Positions 8,301 to 14,908 of a stretch of 27,689 bases of DNA are shown here, piece by piece (position 1 is the stretch's first letter; every line of letters begins with the position of its first letter). The notes beneath the pieces were generated by a model. The model was given only the letters and a program-made list of their open reading frames with translations, did no database searches and was not told where the DNA came from. The DNA is taken from positions 1 through 27,689 of IMG/VR virus record IMGVR_UViG_3300042377_000223; one strand, given 5' to 3'. A program made the translations under genes and the position numbers. The DNA comes from a virus.

Positions 8301-9866
8301 TCCCTTAGACTTAAGGAATGCCGCCTGACCTTGAGCGTTATCAACAATCAAACGCATATCAGGAGCAATGCGGTCAAGGCCAGCAATCACCTGCAAAGCA
8401 CCAGCCCTGTCACCCTTGAGGGTAGCATCAAGAAGGTATGTTTCAGTAGCCGCAAGATTAGGATGCTTGTCGGCTCTCATATTCTCAAGGACAAAACCGC
8501 CTTGAACTTCAGCCCTAGCCATCTTTGTGCCACCAGAAACATCCGCAAAGGCTCGTCCAGCAAGAGCACCAGTACCACCTAAAGCCATACCAGCACCAAT
8601 GCCCTGTCCCATACCTTCTGCACCACCGCTGAGATAGCCAAGACCGCCACCTATGACAGCACCCTGAGCCGCACCTTCAGCCATTCCATAACCATAGGAA
8701 AACATAGGGTCAACGGCATCAAGAACTTTAAGTAATCCCTTAGCGTGTCCAGAAAGGTTAGGGGTCTGAAGGAGAGCCTCCCTAGCAAAAGAGTTATAAC
8801 CACGAGTAAAACCTTGCTTCATTATCTGTTCACCAACAGCACCAGCGGCTTCACCAATGCCAGCCGCCGCACCAGCACCAAGGTAAACATTAGAAATAGT
8901 AGAGGCTACGGGAATATGGCCTCCCATTACGGATGCCGTGGTCGAACCAACAGCGGACATTCTAGCCGTAGCCTGAAGTTCCTTGGTAGACATACCAGTA
9001 GCGGTCTCTAGAACATTGCCGCCAACAGCAATAGCCTTGTCGATAGTTCCTCTCGTTACTGCACCAACAGCCTCAATAGGAGCACCAACACCCCACTTGA
9101 GGCCACCACCAATGACAGATGCCTTCAGCGACTGACTTCTAGCCGCAAGCATAGTGAGTTTTTCGCCCATACCGACAGCCCTCATACCCGCAGAAGCGGC
9201 TGAGCCAAACGGAACAAACAGCGTAGGGTCAGCAATATAAGACATCGCAAGGGTGATGTCCTTGTCGATGACATTCTTATCCATAACAATGGTCTCTTCG
9301 CCTGACGCAAGAGCCGCAGAGTGCTTATTGAATCTTCTGGCTTCTAGGAATTGCTGATAACCCTCCGCAGTACCATCTCCAGCAATAGCGTTCTTAAGAC
9401 CAAAAAGGATGCTGTTAGGGTCGGAACTCTGAGCCACCATACCATAGAGGTTGCGTGTACCCTGTGCAAACGCTTCAATAAGGGACGCAGGGGCTTGAGA
9501 TAGAGCCTTAAGGGGATGGTCAGCAACAGCACCTACAGCCCTTCCTAGGTCATCTAGGACAGCCGATGCACCCGCACCGATACCATCAATGATGCTAGTC
9601 TCTTTAGTCTTGTTGAACGCTACGAACTTCAGGTAATCCGCTTCTTCAGGGACATAGTCTGCGTCTTGCTTGAGAGCCTCGGCAACATCTTCCCCCGTCA
9701 AAGGGGCGTTGATTTCTTCGATAGCCTTCTGGCGTTCCGCTGGGTCTAGTGTATCTAGGAACGCTAGTGTTTCCTGAGAAAACCCAGAAGAGTCCTCAGT
9801 AGGCATAGCACCTGTATTGGCTACTTGCAGTTCGTTGTAAGAGCCTTTGCTGTCAGGGAAGTCCAT
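2316..9866 (-). CDS. Giant polyvalent internal virion/ejection protein (2516 aa)
   Basis: This is the last of four consecutive genes in the order of T7 gp13-14-15-16 and, by position, the counterpart of gp16. Regions that can be seen: Gly/Ala-rich hydrophobic stretches at about 322-345 and 392-440 (glycine-zipper-like, likely membrane insertion during DNA ejection); HEIFH at 591-595, a zinc metallopeptidase signature; an ADP-ribosyltransferase domain at about 1366-1490 starting with HGT (His1370), then GVFLAG, SFGYAD and GHDGI, of the type found in phage polyvalent proteins; a GNAT-like segment at about 1955-2060 with NRGYSKLML at 2018-2026; four acidic repeats around 2280, 2302, 2328 and 2350; and a Pro-rich region at about 2365-2455. 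A [YF]KVSD motif recurs at 1114, 2090 and 2169. I see no lytic transglycosylase motif. Function as an injected effector is inferred. The stop overlaps the holin start. Confidence 0.85.
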   Translation of the reverse strand: MDFPDSKGSYNELQVANTGAMPTEDSSGFSQETLAFLDTLDPAERQKAIEEINAPLTGEDVAEALKQDADYVPEEADYLKFVAFNKTKETSIIDGIGAGASAVLDDLGRAVGAVADHPLKALSQAPASLIEAFAQGTRNLYGMVAQSSDPNSILFGLKNAIAGDGTAEGYQQFLEARRFNKHSAALASGEETIVMDKNVIDKDITLAMSYIADPTLFVPFGSAASAGMRAVGMGEKLTMLAARSQSLKASVIGGGLKWGVGAPIEAVGAVTRGTIDKAIAVGGNVLETATGMSTKELQATARMSAVGSTTASVMGGHIPVASTISNVYLGAGAAAGIGEAAGAVGEQIMKQGFTRGYNSFAREALLQTPNLSGHAKGLLKVLDAVDPMFSYGYGMAEGAAQGAVIGGGLGYLSGGAEGMGQGIGAGMALGGTGALAGRAFADVSGGTKMARAEVQGGFVLENMRADKHPNLAATETYLLDATLKGDRAGALQVIAGLDRIAPDMRLIVDNAQGQAAFLKSKGLDADGHKVDPVTGAKLLGADGKPIQFEAPLSGFFGGEGFVMHTERDGNGKKQVTIVINTDSTSKNVMHHEIFHAVFKTTVMERMFRDNFSEAILGKFDANGIKVKPAEIDPKEFKAFVTRELRNTVDPTTGKKLSELPAELAKRLAEFDNHLAEYQKAGSTARMNPDSAKALDYLVEEFGAHYATQFMKGKPVDYLFRGAEYTGMQGVMDRLHNGFLDFWQKNVTKQNPTFGDFTGDKTFDKSFGPNDGKRTLAQRSSAIDYMVQDLLRSVAGKRKGSTNSFDVRTLEPVARAAFFNSNGMDGFKHYFDKDGKRRNLTEDQVKAERIQVGKAVHDSLSKLDPKEVAGLKDVEGSFVANSTVGTKFSDTMLTHLVNEGHITPLLAERIKNIQEITSGNGSNVISYLYKGDSMELEVGPNSKRVYGADVPITSRNTIVVGYEIKVKKDGTMSLLMKGLDKNLIDARGNEQWAKPEVRDLWQGDRNEFDKSFFEYLSNASKASTDLTRQESSLLPSLARGDGFGAERRNIMHQFLGMAKRKSEKYFNTPIAEIPRGNTSTVFNQRIDFMSPVKSDLPIRYDFNLDNAHSDLSRNYKVSDMEHEATPQGDVFTHASKYKIVADKQGAANLYDAEGKMLGAFKDKDLAGKAMEKAYAAERVETEKRIERVVADQQKQQQTFKVWDDETIAKAREIGDIFETDAGKAFHAGTELIRQTREEFYSDNFIKLRQAEPEAVMQATEQVMARVSKIEQLKTQLEDAFYATKEPNAVKKNIKRQELMAVSAHLQRYNDIRLAYTRATRNGQRNGQVILDYINTHRRTSTGYDNMAKVFFGDQYDSQFQTGKPVTTVATHGTNSNELLTYKEFDVNKLGSRHMNPNDRVGVFLAGETKTSFGYADPKEGEMGYRQVRAAIKFNNPFVLDYGFECFDGAKYDRIFKQARAGGHDGIVIKNVYDGGSADTVFIVMADKVKENTAIIDTHIGMERVTRQSEQVGSVSADSDQGSVRYPIQESLPRGKDVRIGTGIGLSWKVDDTTPEARVVPSVLVKNMGAELLQKGIDEKKIELSDSYKGLNIGRLKGIAHTADTMAVGELKINAKTVENLQGGMFFHMLHGDLADFWASTFAGEGESSVLVKWMNEAIKVNGRKFGQSESFITLVKPDNDKIFQSPTGTKSVLQILDHLVENGAMSPETLKQHLIDASMDKYVSGKKKGSDKQKISFDETESYRSLMEQALEELPTHSFENRKLFIESLFSKIAKSKEISGNAYLKMREAIGGKSWNAKNTSKFTAAEANRVFGDLLAEPMIRDVPKGHAYAVIKIKSPIAEKVDSGLHESYRSTVVQTSGEKPVMSIMTKTAPAWEIVNNAKNQRIQEYNKARKMSYVNELGGSQNPYAKVVAKPSEYMPFKVEDLAGEPRDGGRTYEVGSQQWKTGFLGRIAEKDPAKIEGMELRYSENTRIIKGKNLVTLTLHNKAGQQVGILNADVYNDGTAKIVDTQVPEQFGNRGYSKLMLSEFGERVRSQGVKEVFGEVVDTEGRPIKARKSVFGNAEFGEEDSSNISISGRTTISKLDQSARYKVSDEQVAQVQEKVDYLKGLMDRYERFKDAKGRENSDNKRRYWDAKREYNNLNEYTLKPMLAEKQKDTKPDLKPFEGNFKVSDSVKSGVRTLGKFIDDNADTANLSPDIKNAMKALREAVRRQDATDEVLVPEVREAYDKIVAAVDNGIATPAFTPVAVLKELKKTLKPLNKEISQNSKDTAKRIADRDMAEGADLESDAIAEGKATARRDMEEGASLESDQVTAEIDRKRGEARLDMEEGASLDADEATGRIGEVVQDLNDGADIEASEPRNQNLPKQFPYPAPPAPAGLPSYKPSGTPAFPRPPATPPLPSVKPSGTPAFPRPPATPALPRGSIAPPPPQGTPAPAGTPFPNLPPSKPMGKLEGWRGWTLEKGLNGGFWKNAVGWMIVVQGDKFKVYNPQKAMQGIYEDLEAAKRRVQRAEPKQ

Positions 9867-9867
9867 A

Positions 9868-12411
9868 TTACTTTGCTCTAGTTTTCTCCGCCAGTTTTAC
9901 TTGTTGAAGAGAACTAGCAAGGTCAGTTTTACTAGGAGAAATAGAAACACTTATACCAGCACTATTGTGAATCAAAGAGTCTTCCATAGATTTCATAATG
10001 CTGTTTAGTTTAGATTCGCCAATTGTGTCAAACTGAAAGAACTTTCTAGGGTCACCAATTCGTTCTAAAATCATAGCGTGTTCAGGAAGAGCAACTGGGC
10101 CAGTACCAACTGTTTCAACACGAATCGCCGCCTTAAGTTGAGCCAGCAATGATTCAGCATCACCCCACATAGGCTGAGGAATAAGAGTTCTTGATACCTT
10201 GCCTTGCTTGTACATCGCAAGAAGTTTAGGAATAATAATACGAGCCTTTACAGTATCATCGTGAAGTTTCTTGAATTCCTTTGCACCCTCTTCTCCTCCT
10301 GAAGCAATACCTGCTAATTTAATGCCAGAACCCTTTGCTCTTTCTTCAGGGATAATTTCTCCACTAGGAGTACGAGTCCCATAACTGTATAAGGTATTTT
10401 TGCTGATTTGTTCAGCAGTAACAGGGGTTGTTTTGTCTGGAGGAATGTACTGAGCACCCTTTGGGGTAATCATAATCTTACCACCAAGTCCATCAGGGGC
10501 GTTCATAAAGCGAACGCTAGTTTCAGGGCGAATGCTTGAATAGACCTCTTCAAGGGCAGAAGGAATAATACCTTTGTTGTTAGTAACAAACCATTGACGC
10601 ACTCTTTCCTTTTCCTCAGCAAATGTTTCTTGACGGAATCCTTCCTTAACACCTTCTTGGATTTGAGTGTTAAAGTCAAATGTCTTTGCGTACTTGTTGA
10701 CAGCAGGTGTAGTTGCGGCATCCGTACCAAGACCAACAGTTTCTGGAGTTAGTTCCTCAAGTGTCTTAGCGGCCTTAGTAGCCTTAGTTCCAGTAAGCAC
10801 AGACTGGTTTTCCAATTCCTTACTGAGTTTGTACATCTGGTCAGCCGTCATAGGCTTGTCCGCTGGGATGCCTAACTTAGCCGCCGCATTGGTAACATCA
10901 GCACGAGCATCAGTAAATCGAGAAGGTGCTTTAATTGTGCCAATCCCGCCACCCATATATCTAGTATTAACTTCGGCAACAGTAGGATTATTCTGTGTTT
11001 CAAATCTATTAATATCTCTTGCAATGTCTCCAACTGTGATATTTCCGCCAGTTCTAATAGTGTTCTCAAGCGTCTTTTGCGTATTCGCAATAACGGACTT
11101 GGCAAAATCGTTGATGACAGCGTCTTCTGCTGTCTTAGGCTTAACTTCATTAACCTTACGCTCAGCAAGAATCTGCTCAATAGGTCTTGTATCAACAGGG
11201 GCTGGAGGAGCAACATCATCTTTGAAGTTGCTAATGCTGATGCCGTTGTACTTGCTAGTAAGAGTTTCAACCTTAGTTTCTAGTGCGTCACGCTTTTTCT
11301 TGTCAGCGGCATAATCACCCGTCTTTCCATTTCTTGGTACATATTTTCCTTCTGAGGAAATATACTTATAATTTCTTTCGAGGTCTTCGTCAGCCTTTTC
11401 AAGGTCAGTCTTAGTTTTATTAAGTTCATCCCATACTGGCCTAGAAGCGTTAATTGCCTTTTGTGTGGCAGTAAGCATCGGCTGACTTTTTTCAACTCCA
11501 GCAGGGGCAGTCCCCGTGGCAGATATAACCCCAGATTTCTTTTGAGCCGCAAGCGAAGCCGCAATGTCCCTATCTCCTAGAGCCTTAGCCGCAGATGTAC
11601 CAGCACCCTGCTGAGCCTCAGACAGAGCCGCAACTTGACCCATAATGTTTTCACCAGTTCCGTAGTCTTCTGAAGACTGTCCTGCAATCTCGCCTGCAAT
11701 CTTGTTCTTGTTTCTGAAGTCAGAGATGTTCTTCAGGATAGCATCTCTAAGTGCAGGGTCTGTCTTAGCCATATTTGGGTCATTGGCAAAGCCGTTCTCC
11801 CATTGAGTGGTAAGTTTACCAAGAGCACTTTCAATATCAAAACTTTTCAGGTTGCCAATTTTAGCCTGAACCTCAAATGACTTTCTAGCAAGTGCAAGGT
11901 TCTCCTCAATAGTGTCGGTTGTGCTAAACGGAGTTCCCTTGACATAGCCGCCTTGGTTGTCAGGAATTTTAACTTCCTTAGACAAGGCATCTTGAACGCC
12001 CTGTCTGGTTCTAGCAGTCAAACCCTTCTCGTAAATAGCAAGGCTAGGAGTAATCGACTTCTCAAACGCTTCAGCCTCAATCAAAAAACCAGCCTGCTGG
12101 TTTGTGGACATACTTTCAAACTGAGAAAACTTCTTAAGGATAGGCTCAAACCTGTCTGCAAACTGTCCAAGTTCTGGATTGTCTGCAATATTAGCCTGCA
12201 TAAACTTCAGGTTTTCATACAAGCCAGCACCCCTTGCCGTAGTGACTTCACGCTTGTCTCTGTTATCAGCGTATCCCTTCATTCCCGCAGTAATGGAATT
12301 ACTAAGACCAGTCATAGTACGCTCTATGCTAGCCGCCTGCTGAGCACCGAATTCGCTGATGCCTTGGATGGGTTGGATGCCACCAGTATACTGTCCAAAG
12401 GTTTTAGCCAT
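9868..12411 (-). CDS. Internal virion protein, gp15-like position (847 aa)
   Basis: This is a large, mostly helical, hydrophilic protein with no enzyme motif I recognise. The N-terminus (GQYTGGIQPIQGISEFGAQQ) resembles internal core proteins of podoviruses. Long charged helical stretches, for example around 330-400 (DELNKTKTDLEKADEDLERN), suggest coiled coils. Size and position between the 280-residue and 2516-residue proteins match T7 gp15 (747 aa), a component of the ejected trans-envelope channel. The ATG lies in an A/T-rich leader without a Shine-Dalgarno sequence. The next gene starts 2 bases after the stop. Assignment rests on synteny and composition. Confidence 0.7.
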   Translation of the reverse strand: MAKTFGQYTGGIQPIQGISEFGAQQAASIERTMTGLSNSITAGMKGYADNRDKREVTTARGAGLYENLKFMQANIADNPELGQFADRFEPILKKFSQFESMSTNQQAGFLIEAEAFEKSITPSLAIYEKGLTARTRQGVQDALSKEVKIPDNQGGYVKGTPFSTTDTIEENLALARKSFEVQAKIGNLKSFDIESALGKLTTQWENGFANDPNMAKTDPALRDAILKNISDFRNKNKIAGEIAGQSSEDYGTGENIMGQVAALSEAQQGAGTSAAKALGDRDIAASLAAQKKSGVISATGTAPAGVEKSQPMLTATQKAINASRPVWDELNKTKTDLEKADEDLERNYKYISSEGKYVPRNGKTGDYAADKKKRDALETKVETLTSKYNGISISNFKDDVAPPAPVDTRPIEQILAERKVNEVKPKTAEDAVINDFAKSVIANTQKTLENTIRTGGNITVGDIARDINRFETQNNPTVAEVNTRYMGGGIGTIKAPSRFTDARADVTNAAAKLGIPADKPMTADQMYKLSKELENQSVLTGTKATKAAKTLEELTPETVGLGTDAATTPAVNKYAKTFDFNTQIQEGVKEGFRQETFAEEKERVRQWFVTNNKGIIPSALEEVYSSIRPETSVRFMNAPDGLGGKIMITPKGAQYIPPDKTTPVTAEQISKNTLYSYGTRTPSGEIIPEERAKGSGIKLAGIASGGEEGAKEFKKLHDDTVKARIIIPKLLAMYKQGKVSRTLIPQPMWGDAESLLAQLKAAIRVETVGTGPVALPEHAMILERIGDPRKFFQFDTIGESKLNSIMKSMEDSLIHNSAGISVSISPSKTDLASSLQQVKLAEKTRAK

Positions 12412-12416
12412 AAAGA

Positions 12417-13259
12417 TTATTTCTTAAAGAATCCAGTACCGCCAGTAGCCATACCTCCAAGAACAGCACCGCCCATACCCATAAGACCAGCGGTCATAGC
12501 GTTGCTTGCTTGTTGGTTAGCCATCTTGACTTGCATAGCCTCTTGGCGGTTAGCACCAATAAGAGCAGAATTGTACTGAGATTCAGGTTGAAAGATTTGA
12601 GCACCAAGTCCCTGAGACATATTGTAGGCAGAGCCGTACATATTAGCGGGGGAGTAAGCATTAGCCTGTGTAAGCATTTGACTGCCGTATGTACCCATAG
12701 CCTGCTGGGTATTTTGTGCTCCAAGTCCGTAGGTGCTTTGAGCGTACTGTCTAGCCCTATCCTCACGAGCAAGACCCATATTGTAACTGCCTAGCACCTC
12801 TTGAGCGACTGCTTGATTGCCTGTGAGACCCCTAGCCGCCATTGCCGCCCTAGCCGCCTGCTGGGACTGCTGGGTCATTTGAGCCGTAAGCCCAGAGCCA
12901 GCCTGAAGCCCTTCTTGAGCCTGCTGAGCCATCGTATCGTACAGACCCATAGTCTCAGCCCCCATACCACGCCTGTAAGCCCCCATAGCAGACTCGCCAA
13001 TCTGTCCGTACACAGGGGACATAGCCGTAGCGTACTGACTGCTCAGTTGTGCCGCTTGAGGAATGAACTTGCCGTAGGACTCCGCTTGGAACTTCAGTTG
13101 GTTGTCCATCATCTCCTGCTGGAGTTTTTGGTACTGAGGTTGATACGCCCTCTCAGCCGCAAGCAGTTCAGGCTGGAGGTCGATTTGAGCCCGAAGTGCG
13201 GCTTTCATTTCTGCCGCATAATCACGAGGAGGAGGTGCTGAAATTTTCTTGCTTCCCAT
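12417..13259 (-). CDS. Internal virion protein, gp14-like position (280 aa)
   Basis: The sequence is rich in Gln, Ala, Met and Gly, with long helical stretches (residues about 15-75 and 95-175) and repeated Q-Q-A-x-x-A patterns. The C-terminus is a Gly/Ala/Met hydrophobic segment (AMTAGLMGMGGAVLGGMATG) ending in FFKK, likely membrane-inserting. This composition is typical of podovirus internal core proteins that are ejected first and form an outer-membrane pore (T7 gp14 type). The start ATG has the leader TTTTATAACA and no Shine-Dalgarno sequence. Neighbours on both sides are the other putative ejection proteins. Confidence 0.7.
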   Translation of the reverse strand: MGSKKISAPPPRDYAAEMKAALRAQIDLQPELLAAERAYQPQYQKLQQEMMDNQLKFQAESYGKFIPQAAQLSSQYATAMSPVYGQIGESAMGAYRRGMGAETMGLYDTMAQQAQEGLQAGSGLTAQMTQQSQQAARAAMAARGLTGNQAVAQEVLGSYNMGLAREDRARQYAQSTYGLGAQNTQQAMGTYGSQMLTQANAYSPANMYGSAYNMSQGLGAQIFQPESQYNSALIGANRQEAMQVKMANQQASNAMTAGLMGMGGAVLGGMATGGTGFFKK

Positions 13260-13261
13260 TG

Positions 13262-13678
13262 TTATAAAAGGTTGATGTATTGGTTGGTTATTTCTGTGAG
13301 GTTACCGAACCTAAGAGACCACTTTTTACAGTTGCTCCAATGGGGGTAACGCAGTTTAAATTCTTTTACAAGATTTTTAGTGGACTGTGAATCGACCGAA
13401 ATCATATCCATTATGCACAGGTCGTACTTGTGTTCTTCGTCCCTAGGTATCTTGTTATTAAATGTGAACAGAGACTCTTGGTCTCCGTTGCTAGCCTTAA
13501 TAGGGTAAGCAATTCCCACTCCAGCCACCTCGTTGTCAACAGTAGATACAAACAGGTGGTCGTGGGCAAACGCCCATTTGAGGTAAACCTCCGTGGTGAT
13601 GTCATCAAAACCAAAAGCCTCGCCACGCCCTTTAGAGCGATGCGTCTGAACAAAGGCTTTTAGTTTCGACAGGAACAT
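13262..13678 (-). CDS. Small GNAT-like protein, gp13-like position (138 aa)
   Basis: The segment HLFVSTVDNEVAGVGIAYPI (about residues 40-59) looks like the paired strands of an acetyltransferase (GNAT) fold, and CIMDMISVDSQSTKNLVKEF could be the next strand and helix, but the acetyl-CoA loop (Q/R-x-x-G-x-G/A) is not present. T7 gp13 is also 138 residues long and sits in the same place before gp14; it is needed for virion morphogenesis. The start ATG overlaps the stop of the fibre-like gene (TGATG). I call this a likely gp13 counterpart, probably without enzyme activity. Confidence 0.5.
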   Translation of the reverse strand: MFLSKLKAFVQTHRSKGRGEAFGFDDITTEVYLKWAFAHDHLFVSTVDNEVAGVGIAYPIKASNGDQESLFTFNNKIPRDEEHKYDLCIMDMISVDSQSTKNLVKEFKLRYPHWSNCKKWSLRFGNLTEITNQYINLL

Positions 13679-14907
13679 CAGATATAGATTTCCTGAGCGT
13701 GACCTACCGACAATCCTGTTTCGTGGTCAAAAGTCCCAGCACTATTGACTGACCTGTTTAAGTAAAAAGTAGAAGTTCTGTTATTTGTAGACCTAAAGTG
13801 AACAGAATAGGTGCAAGATACATCAAGCGTATTAAGGTCAATAATCTTAACTCTAACTGTGTTAGGTGTAGTTCCGTCATTAGCATCGTGACCACAAGTC
13901 GTAACGCCAGACCAAGTGTTGTTTGAAGCGTCCACGGCATCTGGCAAGGCAACAGGAGTCCCAGCACCTACGCCAGAGTTAGGTGTGCGTGTAACAACAA
14001 ACACAGTATCAGAGGCTGAATTCCACATTTCTCCAAAAACAGCCCAATCAAGAACAACAGTATTTCCAGTCTTCTTAGGAGTGAATGTAATGTCTAATTG
14101 AGGGATTTTAGTTCCGTATAGGTTAGCAGTATTCTGAATACCGCCCCAACCAGAAGTAAGACTTGCTATTGCTCTAGTCTGAACGAAGTAGTCAAGGCGA
14201 GGATTGATGGCAGTAGTTCCAAGCAAGGGGGCATTTGTAAGTGTCGCAGTACCTGTAACAGTAAGATTTTTAGATATAGCAAGATTAAAGAGTGCCTGCG
14301 TGTCTACCTCTAGATATGGGGTCACAACAGCATTTGCATATTGATTTCCGCTGACCGCAGTATGACCAACAAACCGACTAGTAGCCTTTACGAGATAGTT
14401 ACAGGCTGTCGGAGTGGTGGTAATCGTTGCACCAGCATAAGAAGGGAGAACAATTGTAAATGTAAACGATGTGACTGCCGTAATTTTAAATACTCCGTTA
14501 TATCCAGTACCAGCACCAGAAATTTGAACAATTTGGTTTACAGAAAGGCCGTGGGCAACAGCGGTTGTTACTGTAACAGTAATTGCATCGGCACTAACAT
14601 AAGTGCTTCCAACAACAAGAATTCCGTCATTTGAAGCAATGACAACATCTTTGTTTGCTTGGGCGGTGATGCTTGAGGTTGTAATAGGAAGCCCAGAGCC
14701 AACCACATCTCCAATCGTAGCCTTCTTAAGCACACCAGCGTCATTGACGATAGTGCTGTCGGTAGCCTCAAGGGTGTTAGCCGTGATGCTTGGCTGGTCA
14801 GAGATAGCCCCAACAAGTAATTGTGCAGAGTCAACCAGTTGATTAAGTCGAGCCGCAGTAAGTTGTTGCGAATTGGCGAATGTATCGCCCTTAGAAAGTT
14901 GTGGCAT
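13678..14907 (-). CDS. Tail fibre/spike-like structural protein (409 aa)
   Basis: The N-terminus (FANSQQLTAARLNQLVDSAQ) resembles the attachment segment of phage fibre and neck proteins. Residues about 105-172 contain a small beta module (VTVTTAVAHGLSVNQIVQIS, then GYNGVFKIT) that is also present in the nozzle protein encoded just upstream. The remainder is Thr/Ser/Asn-rich and beta-predicted, ending with a sheet-like domain (VRVKIIDLNTLDVSCTYSVHF). It is likely attached to the tail tip and could contact the receptor. The stop overlaps the start of the next gene (TGATG). It has no recognisable lyase, hydrolase or chaperone domain. Confidence 0.6.
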   Translation of the reverse strand: MPQLSKGDTFANSQQLTAARLNQLVDSAQLLVGAISDQPSITANTLEATDSTIVNDAGVLKKATIGDVVGSGLPITTSSITAQANKDVVIASNDGILVVGSTYVSADAITVTVTTAVAHGLSVNQIVQISGAGTGYNGVFKITAVTSFTFTIVLPSYAGATITTTPTACNYLVKATSRFVGHTAVSGNQYANAVVTPYLEVDTQALFNLAISKNLTVTGTATLTNAPLLGTTAINPRLDYFVQTRAIASLTSGWGGIQNTANLYGTKIPQLDITFTPKKTGNTVVLDWAVFGEMWNSASDTVFVVTRTPNSGVGAGTPVALPDAVDASNNTWSGVTTCGHDANDGTTPNTVRVKIIDLNTLDVSCTYSVHFRSTNNRTSTFYLNRSVNSAGTFDHETGLSVGHAQEIYI

Positions 14908-14908
14908 A

